The notes below the pieces were generated by a model. It was given only the letters and a program-made list of their open reading frames with translations, did no database searches and was not told the origin of the DNA. Shown here in pieces: positions 35,143 through 44,227 of a DNA stretch of 64,000 bases; position 1 is the stretch's first letter, and the number at the start of each line of letters is the position of its first letter. The translations under genes were made by a program, and so were the position numbers. Source of the stretch: Microbacterium gubbeenense DSM 15944 (lineage in GTDB: Bacteria; Actinomycetota; Actinomycetes; Actinomycetales; Microbacteriaceae). The DNA lies in assembly GCF_000422745.1 (NCBI RefSeq), contig NZ_AUGQ01000002.1:124001-188000 (forward strand), written 5' to 3'.

Positions 35143-36588
35143 TCAGACGAGCAGACCCAGCTTCTCGGCTGTGGCGCCCTCGGTCGCGGCCGCGAGATCC
35201 GCGTCGGCGTTCAGCGGCGTGCCGTACGTGGGGATCAGCGCCTTCAGCTTCGGATCCCACCCCGCCTTGCGATCCGGGAAGCACGTGCCGAGCAGGTTCA
35301 GCATGATCGACACGGTCGTCGATGCGCCCGGCGATGCGCCGAGCAGGCCCGCGATCGTGCCGTCGGCCGCGGAGACGACCTCGGTTCCGAACTGCAGCTT
35401 GCCGCCCTTCATGACCTGCGCGCGCTGGCCGGCCTGGATGAGCTCCCAGTCCTCGCCCTCGGCACTCGGCATGAAATCGCGGAGGCTGTCGATCTTGCGC
35501 GCGCGGCTCTTCATGAGCTCGCCCACGAGGTATCGCACGAGGCTCAGGTTCGTGGCGCCGACCTTCAGCATCGAACCGAGGTTCGACGGGCGCACCTGCT
35601 GCACGATGTCGAACAGGCTGCCGGTCTTGAGGAACTTCGGGCTGAACGTCGCGAACGGGCCGAACATGAGGGATCCCTCGCCGTCGACGCGGCGGGCGTC
35701 GAGGTGCGGAACCGACATCGGCGGCGCGCCGACCGCGGCCTGCGAGTAGACCTTCGCCTGGTGCTGCTCGACGAGCTTCGGGCTGCTCGTCTTCAGGAAC
35801 TGCCCGCCGATCGGGAACACGCCGTATCCCTTGATCTCGGGGATGCCCGCGCTCTGCAGCAGCTTGATGGCCCAGCCGCCCGCGCCGACGAAGACGAACT
35901 TCGCGTTGATGCGGCCCTGCGCCTTGCCGACGCGATGGCGGTAGCGCACCTCCCACGATCCGTCGGACTGCTTCTTGAGCTTCTTCACCTCGTGCTCGAG
36001 ACGCACGTCGGCGCCGTTCGTCTTCAGGTGGTCGAAGAGCTGGTGGGTGACGGCGCCGAAATCGACGTCGGATCCGGCCGGCACGCGCGTCGCCGCGAAC
36101 GGCTCGCCCTTGCGGCGCTTCTGCATCAGCAGCGGCGCCCACTGGTTGATCACGCGCGAGTCTTCGCTGTATTCGATGCCCTTGAACAGGGGCTGCGTCT
36201 TCAGCGTCTCGTAGCGCTGCTTGAGGTACGCGATGTCCTTCTCGCCCTGCACGAACGTCATGTGCGGGGTCGAGCTGATGAACGTCGAGGCCTCATCGAG
36301 GATGCCCTTGTCGATGAACGACGACCACAGCTGGCGGCTCACCTGGAACTGCTCGTTGATGCCGACGGCCTTCGCGGGATCCGCGGCGTCGGGCATGTAG
36401 TTCAGCTCGCACAGCGCCGAGTGGCCGGTACCGGCGTTGTTCCACGCGTTCGACGATTCCTGCGCAACATCGCTGAGGCGCTCGAACACGACGATCTTCC
36501 AGTCGGGCTGCAGCTCTTTGAGCAGCGTGCCCAGTGTCGCGGACATTACGCCGCCGCCGATCAGAACGACATCTACGGATTCACTCAC
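35143..36588 (-). CDS. mqo: Malate:quinone oxidoreductase
   Basis: A 481-residue FAD-dependent peripheral membrane enzyme of the TCA cycle that oxidises malate to oxaloacetate and reduces the quinone pool. Landmarks: N-terminal DVVLIGGGVMSATLG (FAD), ESSNAWNNAGTGHSALCELNY, VPAGSDVDFGAVT, and the C-terminal LLGASPGASTTVSIML. GTG start. Full length for the family. A terminator follows it, so likely monocistronic. Confidence 0.96.
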   Translation of the reverse strand: MSESVDVVLIGGGVMSATLGTLLKELQPDWKIVVFERLSDVAQESSNAWNNAGTGHSALCELNYMPDAADPAKAVGINEQFQVSRQLWSSFIDKGILDEASTFISSTPHMTFVQGEKDIAYLKQRYETLKTQPLFKGIEYSEDSRVINQWAPLLMQKRRKGEPFAATRVPAGSDVDFGAVTHQLFDHLKTNGADVRLEHEVKKLKKQSDGSWEVRYRHRVGKAQGRINAKFVFVGAGGWAIKLLQSAGIPEIKGYGVFPIGGQFLKTSSPKLVEQHQAKVYSQAAVGAPPMSVPHLDARRVDGEGSLMFGPFATFSPKFLKTGSLFDIVQQVRPSNLGSMLKVGATNLSLVRYLVGELMKSRARKIDSLRDFMPSAEGEDWELIQAGQRAQVMKGGKLQFGTEVVSAADGTIAGLLGASPGASTTVSIMLNLLGTCFPDRKAGWDPKLKALIPTYGTPLNADADLAAATEGATAEKLGLLV

Positions 36589-36666
36589 GATCTACCACTC
36601 TACTCTCGGCGCCTGGACGCCCTCCGCCGCGCGTACGCGACAAGAATCGTCGAATTTATGCCGCTG

Positions 36667-37764
<1,098 letters not shown>

Positions 37765-38298
37765 CTACCGGCGCGGCCGGGTGCCCCGCGCGGATTCGAC
37801 CGGCAGCTTGAAGCCGGTGTGGCTCTGGGCATAGCCCAGGCGCTCGTAGAAGCGATGTGCATCGTGGCGCGCATTGTCGGACGTCAGCTGGATGAGATCC
37901 GCACCGAGGGCCGGGGCCGCGGCGTCCGCAACCCAGCGCATCAGCGCACTGCCGATGCCCGCCGACCGCACGTCCTCGCGTACGCGCACCGCCTCGACCT
38001 GCAGCCTCGTCGCGCCGCGGCGCGCGAGGCCCGGGATCGCCGTGAGCTGCAGCATCGCGACGACGTCACCGTCGCGCTCCGCGACGAGCTGAGTGTTGCG
38101 CGGGTCCGCGTCGATGCCCGCGAGGCCAAGTGCATACGCGTCGCGATCAGCAGAGGATCCAGCGTCGCCGCGCGCGACGCTCACCGGATCGTTCGACAGC
38201 AGCGCGATGAGCGCATCGAGATCCGCCGCGCTCGCTTCGCGCAGCCGGAACGGACCGGCGTGCGAGGTGAGCTCGACGGGGAGCGTCAGCGCCGTCAG
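37765..38298 (-). CDS. GNAT-family acetyltransferase without a canonical start codon
   Basis: A GNAT domain with [27 protein letters not shown] (the acetyl-CoA Q/RxxGxG/A loop) and a C-terminal [11 protein letters not shown]. The first ordinary in-frame start, GTG 38184, would cut off the first strand and helix, yet the frame upstream continues with GNAT-like sequence ([20 protein letters not shown]). No in-frame ATG, GTG or TTG is visible upstream; CTG codons at 38298 (overlapping the lysC stop as CTGA) and 38289 are the candidates. I give 38298 as start (177 residues). If CTG is not used, the gene is 37765-38184. Lies between lysC and asd, same strand. Confidence 0.7.
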   Translation of the reverse strand: MTALTLPVELTSHAGPFRLREASAADLDALIALLSNDPVSVARGDAGSSADRDAYALGLAGIDADPRNTQLVAERDGDVVAMLQLTAIPGLARRGATRLQVEAVRVREDVRSAGIGSALMRWVADAAAPALGADLIQLTSDNARHDAHRFYERLGYAQSHTGFKLPVESARGTRPRR

Positions 38299-39599
38299 CG
38301 GCCGGTCCCGGCGTAGACCGTCGCCTCGATGTCGCTGTCGAGGCCGTACGCGGTGTGCACGGCACGGGCCGCGTTGTCGAGGTCGGTGTCGCGCAGCACG
38401 ACCGAGATGCGGATCTCACTGGTCGAGATCATCTCGACGTTGATGCCGTTGCTGCTGAGCGCGTCGAACAGCGTCAGGGAAACGCCCGAGTGCGAGCGCA
38501 TGCCGGCGCCGACGACCGAGAGCTTGCCGATCTGGTCGTCGAAGAGCACCTGCTCGTATCCGAGGTCGGCCTGCTCGGCCTGCAGCTGCTTCGCGACGGC
38601 CGCGCCCTGCTCCTTGGGGAGCGTGAACGAGATGTCGGTGCGCCCACGGCTGGCCGACTGCACGTTCTGCACGATCATGTCGATGTTCGCGCCTGCCTTC
38701 GACACGCGCGTGAAGATCGCCGCGGCCGAGCCTGGAATGTCGGGAACGCCGACGACGGTGATCTTCGACTGGCTGCGGTCGATGGCCACTCCGGCGACGA
38801 CGGGCTCTTCATTGCCGATGTCCTCAGACATTTTCTCTCCCTCTGCGCGGCGGGGATGAGTCATTCCCTCGCCGAGAACATACGTGCCCTCGTTCGACGT
38901 GAACGACGAGCGGGCGTGAATCAGAACATTGTGGCGGCGGGCGTACTCCACCGCACGGATGTACAGCACCTTGGCGCCGTTGGCCGCGAGCTCGAGCATC
39001 TCCTCGGCGGCGATCGTGTTGAGCTTCTTCGCTAGCGGCACCACACGCGGATCGCACGTGTAGATGCCGTCGACGTCGCTGTAGATCTCGCAGACGTCCG
39101 CGCGCAGCGCTGCGGCGAGCGCGACGGCGGTCGTATCGGAACCGCCGCGGCCGAGCGTCGTGATGTCGCGCGTATCGCGATTGAACCCCTGGAACCCGGC
39201 GACGATGACGATCGCGCCGTCGTCGAGGGCCTCGCGCAGGCGCACGGGCGTGACGTCGAGTATCCGGGCGGACCCGTGGTCGGCCGTCGTGATCATGCCG
39301 GCCTGGCTGCCCGTGAACGAGCGCGCCTCGTATCCCATCGCGTGGATCGCCATCGCGAGCAGCGCCATCGAGATGCGCTCGCCGCTCGACAGCAGCATGT
39401 CGAGCTCGCGGGGCGCAGGGCTCGGGGCTACGGCACCGGCGAGGTCGAGCAGCTCATCGGTCGTGTCACCCATCGCGCTGACGGCGACGACGACGTCGTT
39501 GCCCGCACGGCGAGTATCGACGATCCGTTTCGCGACGCGCTTGATGCTCTCGGCGTCTGCGACGGACGATCCGCCGAATTTCTGCACGATCAATGCCAC
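38295..39599 (-). CDS. lysC: Aspartate kinase
   Basis: First enzyme of the aspartate family pathway. The 434-residue alpha chain begins [20 protein letters not shown], with the kinase domain to ~residue 250 ([25 protein letters not shown] [16 protein letters not shown]) and two ACT domains at the C-terminus ([29 protein letters not shown]) for feedback control by Lys/Thr. GTG 39599 has AGGAG seven bases upstream. An internal ATG at 38831 with GGGAG upstream probably makes the separate beta (ACT) chain, as in Corynebacterium and Bacillus LysC. In the same cluster as asd. Confidence 0.96.
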   Translation of the reverse strand: MALIVQKFGGSSVADAESIKRVAKRIVDTRRAGNDVVVAVSAMGDTTDELLDLAGAVAPSPAPRELDMLLSSGERISMALLAMAIHAMGYEARSFTGSQAGMITTADHGSARILDVTPVRLREALDDGAIVIVAGFQGFNRDTRDITTLGRGGSDTTAVALAAALRADVCEIYSDVDGIYTCDPRVVPLAKKLNTIAAEEMLELAANGAKVLYIRAVEYARRHNVLIHARSSFTSNEGTYVLGEGMTHPRRAEGEKMSEDIGNEEPVVAGVAIDRSQSKITVVGVPDIPGSAAAIFTRVSKAGANIDMIVQNVQSASRGRTDISFTLPKEQGAAVAKQLQAEQADLGYEQVLFDDQIGKLSVVGAGMRSHSGVSLTLFDALSSNGINVEMISTSEIRISVVLRDTDLDNAARAVHTAYGLDSDIEATVYAGTGR

Positions 39600-39803
39600 T
39601 GCGCTGCTCCTGGGGTTGACGAGGCGAGCGGATCCGCTCACCCGACCACCTTAGAGGCGAACTCGCCCGCACCGACAATCGAGGACCGCCGGGAAATGCT
39701 GCCTCGCGGCGCGCGGGGGCGGCGATTCTCTGCGCCCTCGGGTTGCAGAAACGAAGTGCGAGATTCAGTATGTAGATATAAACAATACTTAGAGAGGACT
39801 GTG
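39600..39803. promoter_or_regulatory. Divergent promoter region, lysC / membrane protein-PadR operon
   Basis: About 200 bp without a gene. Towards the plus-strand operon an AT-rich island (39770-39792, TATGTAGATATAAACAATAC) stands out in this GC-rich DNA; it combines a -10-like TATAAA with a partial dyad (GTAT...ATAC), a plausible site for the PadR regulator encoded downstream. The lysC side shows no clear promoter match. Confidence 0.4.
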
Positions 39804-40808
39804 GTGGACGAACGCATCTGGCCCGAGCGCGACCGGCCCTGGCAGGCCGCGTACCTGTGGGGCGTGACGCAGCCCGAGGTCTCGGCCGAGACGATCGCCG
39901 CACGCCTGGACGAACTGCTCGGCGCCGTGCTCGAGGCCGGTGTTCCGGCCGAGGAGCTGTTCGGCGATCCGGCAGCGCTCGCGGCCGACGATGTCGCAGA
40001 GCTCGGCACCGCGGAAGAGATCGTGCGGTCGTCGTTCGGCAGCGGAGCGAAGCAGACCCTGCTGCTGACGGGCGTCATGCTGCTCGTCCCTATCCTCCCG
40101 CTGATGATCGTGCTGCTGATCAGCAGCGGCTGGGAGATCGAGCTCACCGCTCGGTCGCTCACCTTCAGCGGATGCCTCGCGCTGCTGCTGGCATCGTGCG
40201 CAGTGATCAGGGCGCTGCACGATGCCGGGCTGCCGAAGGGCGTCGGGGCGATGATCGCGGTCGCCGTCGCGCTGCTCGTCGCTGCGGTCGCGGTTGCGAT
40301 GACGCCGGATCCGCTCCCCCGGCTCGCCCGTGATGTGCCGACGCTGTTCGTCGGACTCGGCGCCGCGGTTCCGGGAGCCGCACTGCTGCTGACCTCCTTC
40401 CTGCTCCCCGAGAAACCACTGCGCGAAGACTGGAGCGAAGAGCAGTGGGTGCGCCGCTTCCGCGCCGCGCTGATCAGCCGCGGGCTCTCCCGGCAGCAGG
40501 CCGCCGAACGCGTCCGCGAGCTGCGCGCCGGCCGCGTCGCGGTGGACAGATCGGCGTTCGCAGAATACGGGCATCCGGTCGCCTTCGCGCGGAAGATGAC
40601 CGAGCACGCGCCCGCGGCGAAGAAGCGTCGATGGGTCGTCGGCGGCGCGGCCGAGGTCGTGGTCCCCGCGCTTCTGCTGGTGTTCGGCGCCGCCAGCACC
40701 GACATGTGGTGGTGGATGCGCCTGCTGATCGGCGGCGTCGGCGCGGTATGGCTCGTGCTGAATGCGCGGTCGGTCTGGGGCTCGCGCCCGTGGAAGGCCG
40801 CGGAGTGA
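39804..40808 (+). CDS. Multi-pass membrane protein co-transcribed with a PadR regulator
   Basis: A 334-residue protein: a soluble N-terminal ~75 residues (TIAARLDELLGAVLEAGVPAEELFGDPAALAADDVAEL, reminiscent of the HAAS/DUF1700-type helical domain that recognises PadR-linked sensors), then about six membrane helices, a second soluble helical region (EQWVRRFRAALISRGLSRQQAAERVREL; AEYGHPVAFARKM, again HAAS-like) and a last pair of helices. GTG 39804 fits AGAGAGGAC better than GTG 39801. Function unknown; likely an envelope-stress or signalling membrane partner of PadR. Confidence 0.75.
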   Translation: MDERIWPERDRPWQAAYLWGVTQPEVSAETIAARLDELLGAVLEAGVPAEELFGDPAALAADDVAELGTAEEIVRSSFGSGAKQTLLLTGVMLLVPILPLMIVLLISSGWEIELTARSLTFSGCLALLLASCAVIRALHDAGLPKGVGAMIAVAVALLVAAVAVAMTPDPLPRLARDVPTLFVGLGAAVPGAALLLTSFLLPEKPLREDWSEEQWVRRFRAALISRGLSRQQAAERVRELRAGRVAVDRSAFAEYGHPVAFARKMTEHAPAAKKRRWVVGGAAEVVVPALLLVFGAASTDMWWWMRLLIGGVGAVWLVLNARSVWGSRPWKAAE

Positions 40809-41116
40809 GCACCGCGGCCTGGCAGCGCGCATCGCTGCCGCTGCTCATGCTTCGCGTGCTGCGCTCATCGCCGAGACACGGCTACGGCATCTCGCAGGCG
40901 CTCGTCGACGCGGGCCTGCATCCGATCACAGGCGCCCAGCTGTATCCGGCGCTCGTGAAGCTCGAGGCCGACGGCGCGATCAGCGCAGGCTGGGAAGAGG
41001 GCGCTTCCGGTCCGGCCCGCAAGGTGTATTCGCTGACCGCGCGCGGCCGCGAGCGGCTGGCAGATCTCGAAGACGAATGGCAGTCGTTCGTGGCCGCCGC
41101 GTCGCGCGTCGTCTGA
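40805..41116 (+). CDS. PadR-family transcriptional regulator
   Basis: A 103-residue winged-helix regulator: LPLLMLRVLRSSPRHGYGISQAL is the PadR N-terminal core, GAQLYPALVKLEADGAISAGWEEG the wing, and SLTARGRERLADLEDEW the dimerisation helix start. It follows the membrane protein with a GTGA overlap; in the more usual order PadR comes first. It likely represses its own operon through the AT-rich site near 39.78 kb. Confidence 0.92.
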   Translation: MSTAAWQRASLPLLMLRVLRSSPRHGYGISQALVDAGLHPITGAQLYPALVKLEADGAISAGWEEGASGPARKVYSLTARGRERLADLEDEWQSFVAAASRVV

Positions 41117-41134
41117 AGCGGCGCGCGATGCGGA

Positions 41135-41728
41135 TCAGGCGGAGCGACGGCCTTCGAAGGCCCGACCGAGCGTGATCTCGTCGGCGTACTCGAGGTCGCC
41201 GCCGACCGGCAGGCCGGACGCGAGACGCGTCACCGAAATCTCCATCGACGCGAGCAGACGCGTGAGGTATGCCGCGGTCGCCTCGCCCTCGAGGTTCGGG
41301 TTCGTGGCGAGAATGATCTCCTGCACCGTGCCGTCGGACAGCCGCGTCATGAGCTGCCGAATGCGCAGGTCGTCGGGACCGACGCCCGCGATCGGGCTGA
41401 TGGCTCCACCGAGCACGTGGTAGAGCCCGCGGAACTCGCGCGTGCGCTCGATCGCGGCGACATCCTTCGCATCCTCGACCACGCAGATGAGGCTCTGATC
41501 GCGCCGCACATCACTGCAGATCGCGCAGAGGTCGTTCTCGGAGACGTTGCCGCAGCGCTCGCAGAACTTCACCCGTTCGCGCACTTCGCTGAGCAGGGTC
41601 GACAACCGCGAGACATCGAACGTCGGCGTCTGCAGAATGTGGAACGCGATGCGCTGGGCAGATTTCGGCCCGACACCGGGCAGACGTCCGAGCTCGTCGA
41701 TCAGTTCTTGGACGATTCCGTCGTACAT
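41135..41728 (-). CDS. recR: Recombination mediator RecR
   Basis: A 197-residue DNA repair protein that works with RecF/RecO to load RecA at gaps. It has the N-terminal helix-hairpin-helix ([20 protein letters not shown]), the C4 zinc finger [18 protein letters not shown] and a TOPRIM domain ([28 protein letters not shown]). Standard length. It lies 15 bp after dnaX on the same strand, the classical dnaX-recR arrangement (usually with a YbaB gene between, absent here). Confidence 0.97.
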   Translation of the reverse strand: MYDGIVQELIDELGRLPGVGPKSAQRIAFHILQTPTFDVSRLSTLLSEVRERVKFCERCGNVSENDLCAICSDVRRDQSLICVVEDAKDVAAIERTREFRGLYHVLGGAISPIAGVGPDDLRIRQLMTRLSDGTVQEIILATNPNLEGEATAAYLTRLLASMEISVTRLASGLPVGGDLEYADEITLGRAFEGRRSA

Positions 41729-41743
41729 ATGAAGTCCTTCTTG

Positions 41744-44191
41744 CTACTGGAACCGCGTGGGAGGCGTGTACTCCTCCTCGTGGAGGAACACCGCCCCGAG
41801 CTTCTGCCGCACCACGGCCTCGCCGTAGCGCTGCACGCCCTCGTCGAGATGAACCTGGCGGCGCTGCACCGTCGGGCCGGACGGAGCAGCTTCTTCGGGC
41901 GGGTACGGGTCGTCGTACGGATCCGGCGGAACGTCGTCGTCGGTCGGCTCGTCGACGGGCGCCGAGAACGGCGGCGGCGCGGCGGCACTCACGGCCGATG
42001 CGGCTGCCGCCTCGGGTGCGTCGACGCGGTCTGGCGCGACCGTTTCGCCCCGCGAGGGCGCAGGATCCGCGACACCGGCGCTCGCGGGCGGAGCGGCCGG
42101 GCGTGCCTCGTCGACGGGCACGGCCTCATCGGCAGGCCCGGCCGAATCGTCGTTCTGCTCATCGGCATCGGAATTCGGGATCGGCGCAACCGCCCAGCCG
42201 GACGCGGGCGACGCGGCGTACGAGGTCGCGGGCGGCGCACTCGGTGCGGCCTCTGCGGGTGCCGGTGGTGCGACGGGTGCCGCTGATACCGCCGGCGCGC
42301 GGTCGGTGCCGGCCGCCGGGACGTGCTTGGCGAGGAACTTCACGGTGAAGCCCGTGACCTCCGCGATCGCCGTGCGCAGGTCGGCGCTCACGCCGGACCC
42401 GTCGGGCGCGCGCGTCTTGAACTGCCCGAGGTCGGTCTGGTTGGTGAACACCAGGCCCACGACGTCGTCGGCGACGTGCACGGCGGACGCCGACTGCAGT
42501 GTCAGCCACGACGAGCGGCTCGACTGCTCGAGGCTCGCGAGGATCTGCGGCCAGTCGCGCTGCAGCGACGCGAGCGTGAGCGGCTCGGGCGGCGCCTCTG
42601 AGGAGGTCGCCCATGCTGCGGCCGGGCCCTCATCGGACTCCGGCGGTCCGGCCGGAGCGATCGGCGGCGCGGCTGCGTCATCAGCAGTGGCCTGTTCTGC
42701 TGCGTCAGCGCGCTCGTCCGTGGACGAGGCAGGTGCCGCCGCGGGGCCTTCCGATGTGTCCGGCTCAGCGGACTGCTCAGAGGCCGGTTGCTCGGAGACC
42801 GGACGCTCGGAGACCGGGAGCTCGACCGGCGCCGCAGCGGCCGCCGCATCATCAGACGACTGATCGACAACCACGTCGTCTCGCTCCACGGGTTCCACGA
42901 CGGGCGGAGCTGCCGGCGGAGCTGCCGCAGGATGTGCCGCAGGCGGCGCTGCGACGGGAGGCGCCACCGGGGCGGCCACCGGCGGAACCGGCGCCGCAGG
43001 CGGCGCAGTCGCCACCTCGATCTGCGCCGCGCTCGGCGTCACCGCCGACGGCTGTGCCGCGGGAGCCGTCGGCTCGTCGGACGTCGCCCCGTCTGCGGTC
43101 AGCACGCGGGCGATCATCAGCTCGAGCTGCAGGCGCGGCGATGTCGCACCGGTCATCTGATCGAGCGCGGAGCTCACGATGTCGGCCGCTCGCGACAACC
43201 GAGCGGATCCGTATGCGGCCGCCTGCGCCTGCATGCGTTCGAGCTCGTCAGCGGGCAGCCCGCGCAGAACGGTCGCCGCCTGATCGCCGGTCGCCGCGAT
43301 CACGATGAGATCGCGCAGTCGCTCGAGCAGGTCGTCGACGAAACGGCGCGGATCCTGCCCCGTCTGCACGACGCGGTCGACCGCACCGAACGCCGCGGCC
43401 GCGTCGCGCGCGGCGAAGGCGATCGCCACGTCGTCGAGGAGCTCGCCGTGCGTGTAGCCGAGAAGGGCGACGGCGCGCGCGTACGACACGGACTGGCCCT
43501 CGGATCCGGCAATCAGCTGGTCGAGGATCGACAGCGTGTCACGAGGCGATCCGGCCCCGGCGCGCACGACGAGCGAAAGCACGCCCGGCTCGGGCGCGAT
43601 CTGCTCTTGGTCGCACAGCTTCTCGACGTACTCGAGCATCGACGCAGGCGGAACCAGCCGGAACGGGTAGTGATGCGTGCGCGAGCGAATCGTGCCGATG
43701 ACCTTGTCGGGCTCGGTCGTCGCGAAGATGAACTTCACGTGCGCAGGCGGCTCTTCGACGAGCTTGAGCAGGGCGTTGAATCCCTGCGGCGTCACCATGT
43801 GCGCCTCATCGAGGATGAAGATCTTGTAGCGGTCTCGAGCGGGTGCGAACACCGCACGCTCGCGCAGGTCTCGCGCGTCGTCGACGCCGTTGTGGCTCGC
43901 CGCATCGATCTCGACGACGTCAAGCGAGCCGCCGCCGTCGCGCGACAGTTCGACGCAGCTGTCGCATGTGCCGCACGGGGTATCGGTCGGGCCCTCGGCG
44001 CAGTTCAGGCACCGCGCGAGGATGCGCGCGGACGTCGTCTTTCCGCACCCGCGGGGGCCCGAGAACAGGTAGGCGTGCCCGATGCGATCGGACCGCAGCG
44101 CCGTCATCAGCGGATCGGTCACTTGAGACTGGCCGATCATCTCAGCGAAGGCCTCTGGCCGGTAGCGGCGATACAGTGCGGTGCTCACCAC
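41744..44191 (-). CDS. dnaX: DNA polymerase III subunit gamma/tau
   Basis: The clamp-loader ATPase. In the 815-residue protein: Walker A GPRGCGKTTSARIL near residue 45, the zinc cluster CLNCAEGPTDTPCGTCDSC, Walker B ILDEAHMV, the SRC-like RTHHYPFRL and the collar domain to ~370. Residues ~375-560 and ~660-790 are very Pro/Ala/Glu-rich and probably disordered, enclosing a tau-like folded part (LQRDWPQILASLEQSSRSSWLTLQSASAVHVADD). Two adjacent GTG codons (44191, 44188) are possible starts; MSTALYRRYRPE from 44188 fits homologues. Forms an operon with recR. Confidence 0.95.
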   Translation of the reverse strand: MVSTALYRRYRPEAFAEMIGQSQVTDPLMTALRSDRIGHAYLFSGPRGCGKTTSARILARCLNCAEGPTDTPCGTCDSCVELSRDGGGSLDVVEIDAASHNGVDDARDLRERAVFAPARDRYKIFILDEAHMVTPQGFNALLKLVEEPPAHVKFIFATTEPDKVIGTIRSRTHHYPFRLVPPASMLEYVEKLCDQEQIAPEPGVLSLVVRAGAGSPRDTLSILDQLIAGSEGQSVSYARAVALLGYTHGELLDDVAIAFAARDAAAAFGAVDRVVQTGQDPRRFVDDLLERLRDLIVIAATGDQAATVLRGLPADELERMQAQAAAYGSARLSRAADIVSSALDQMTGATSPRLQLELMIARVLTADGATSDEPTAPAAQPSAVTPSAAQIEVATAPPAAPVPPVAAPVAPPVAAPPAAHPAAAPPAAPPVVEPVERDDVVVDQSSDDAAAAAAPVELPVSERPVSEQPASEQSAEPDTSEGPAAAPASSTDERADAAEQATADDAAAPPIAPAGPPESDEGPAAAWATSSEAPPEPLTLASLQRDWPQILASLEQSSRSSWLTLQSASAVHVADDVVGLVFTNQTDLGQFKTRAPDGSGVSADLRTAIAEVTGFTVKFLAKHVPAAGTDRAPAVSAAPVAPPAPAEAAPSAPPATSYAASPASGWAVAPIPNSDADEQNDDSAGPADEAVPVDEARPAAPPASAGVADPAPSRGETVAPDRVDAPEAAAASAVSAAAPPPFSAPVDEPTDDDVPPDPYDDPYPPEEAAPSGPTVQRRQVHLDEGVQRYGEAVVRQKLGAVFLHEEEYTPPTRFQ

Positions 44192-44227
44192 CCCAGCCTA
44201 CGGTGGACCACTGACATAGTTACCGAG

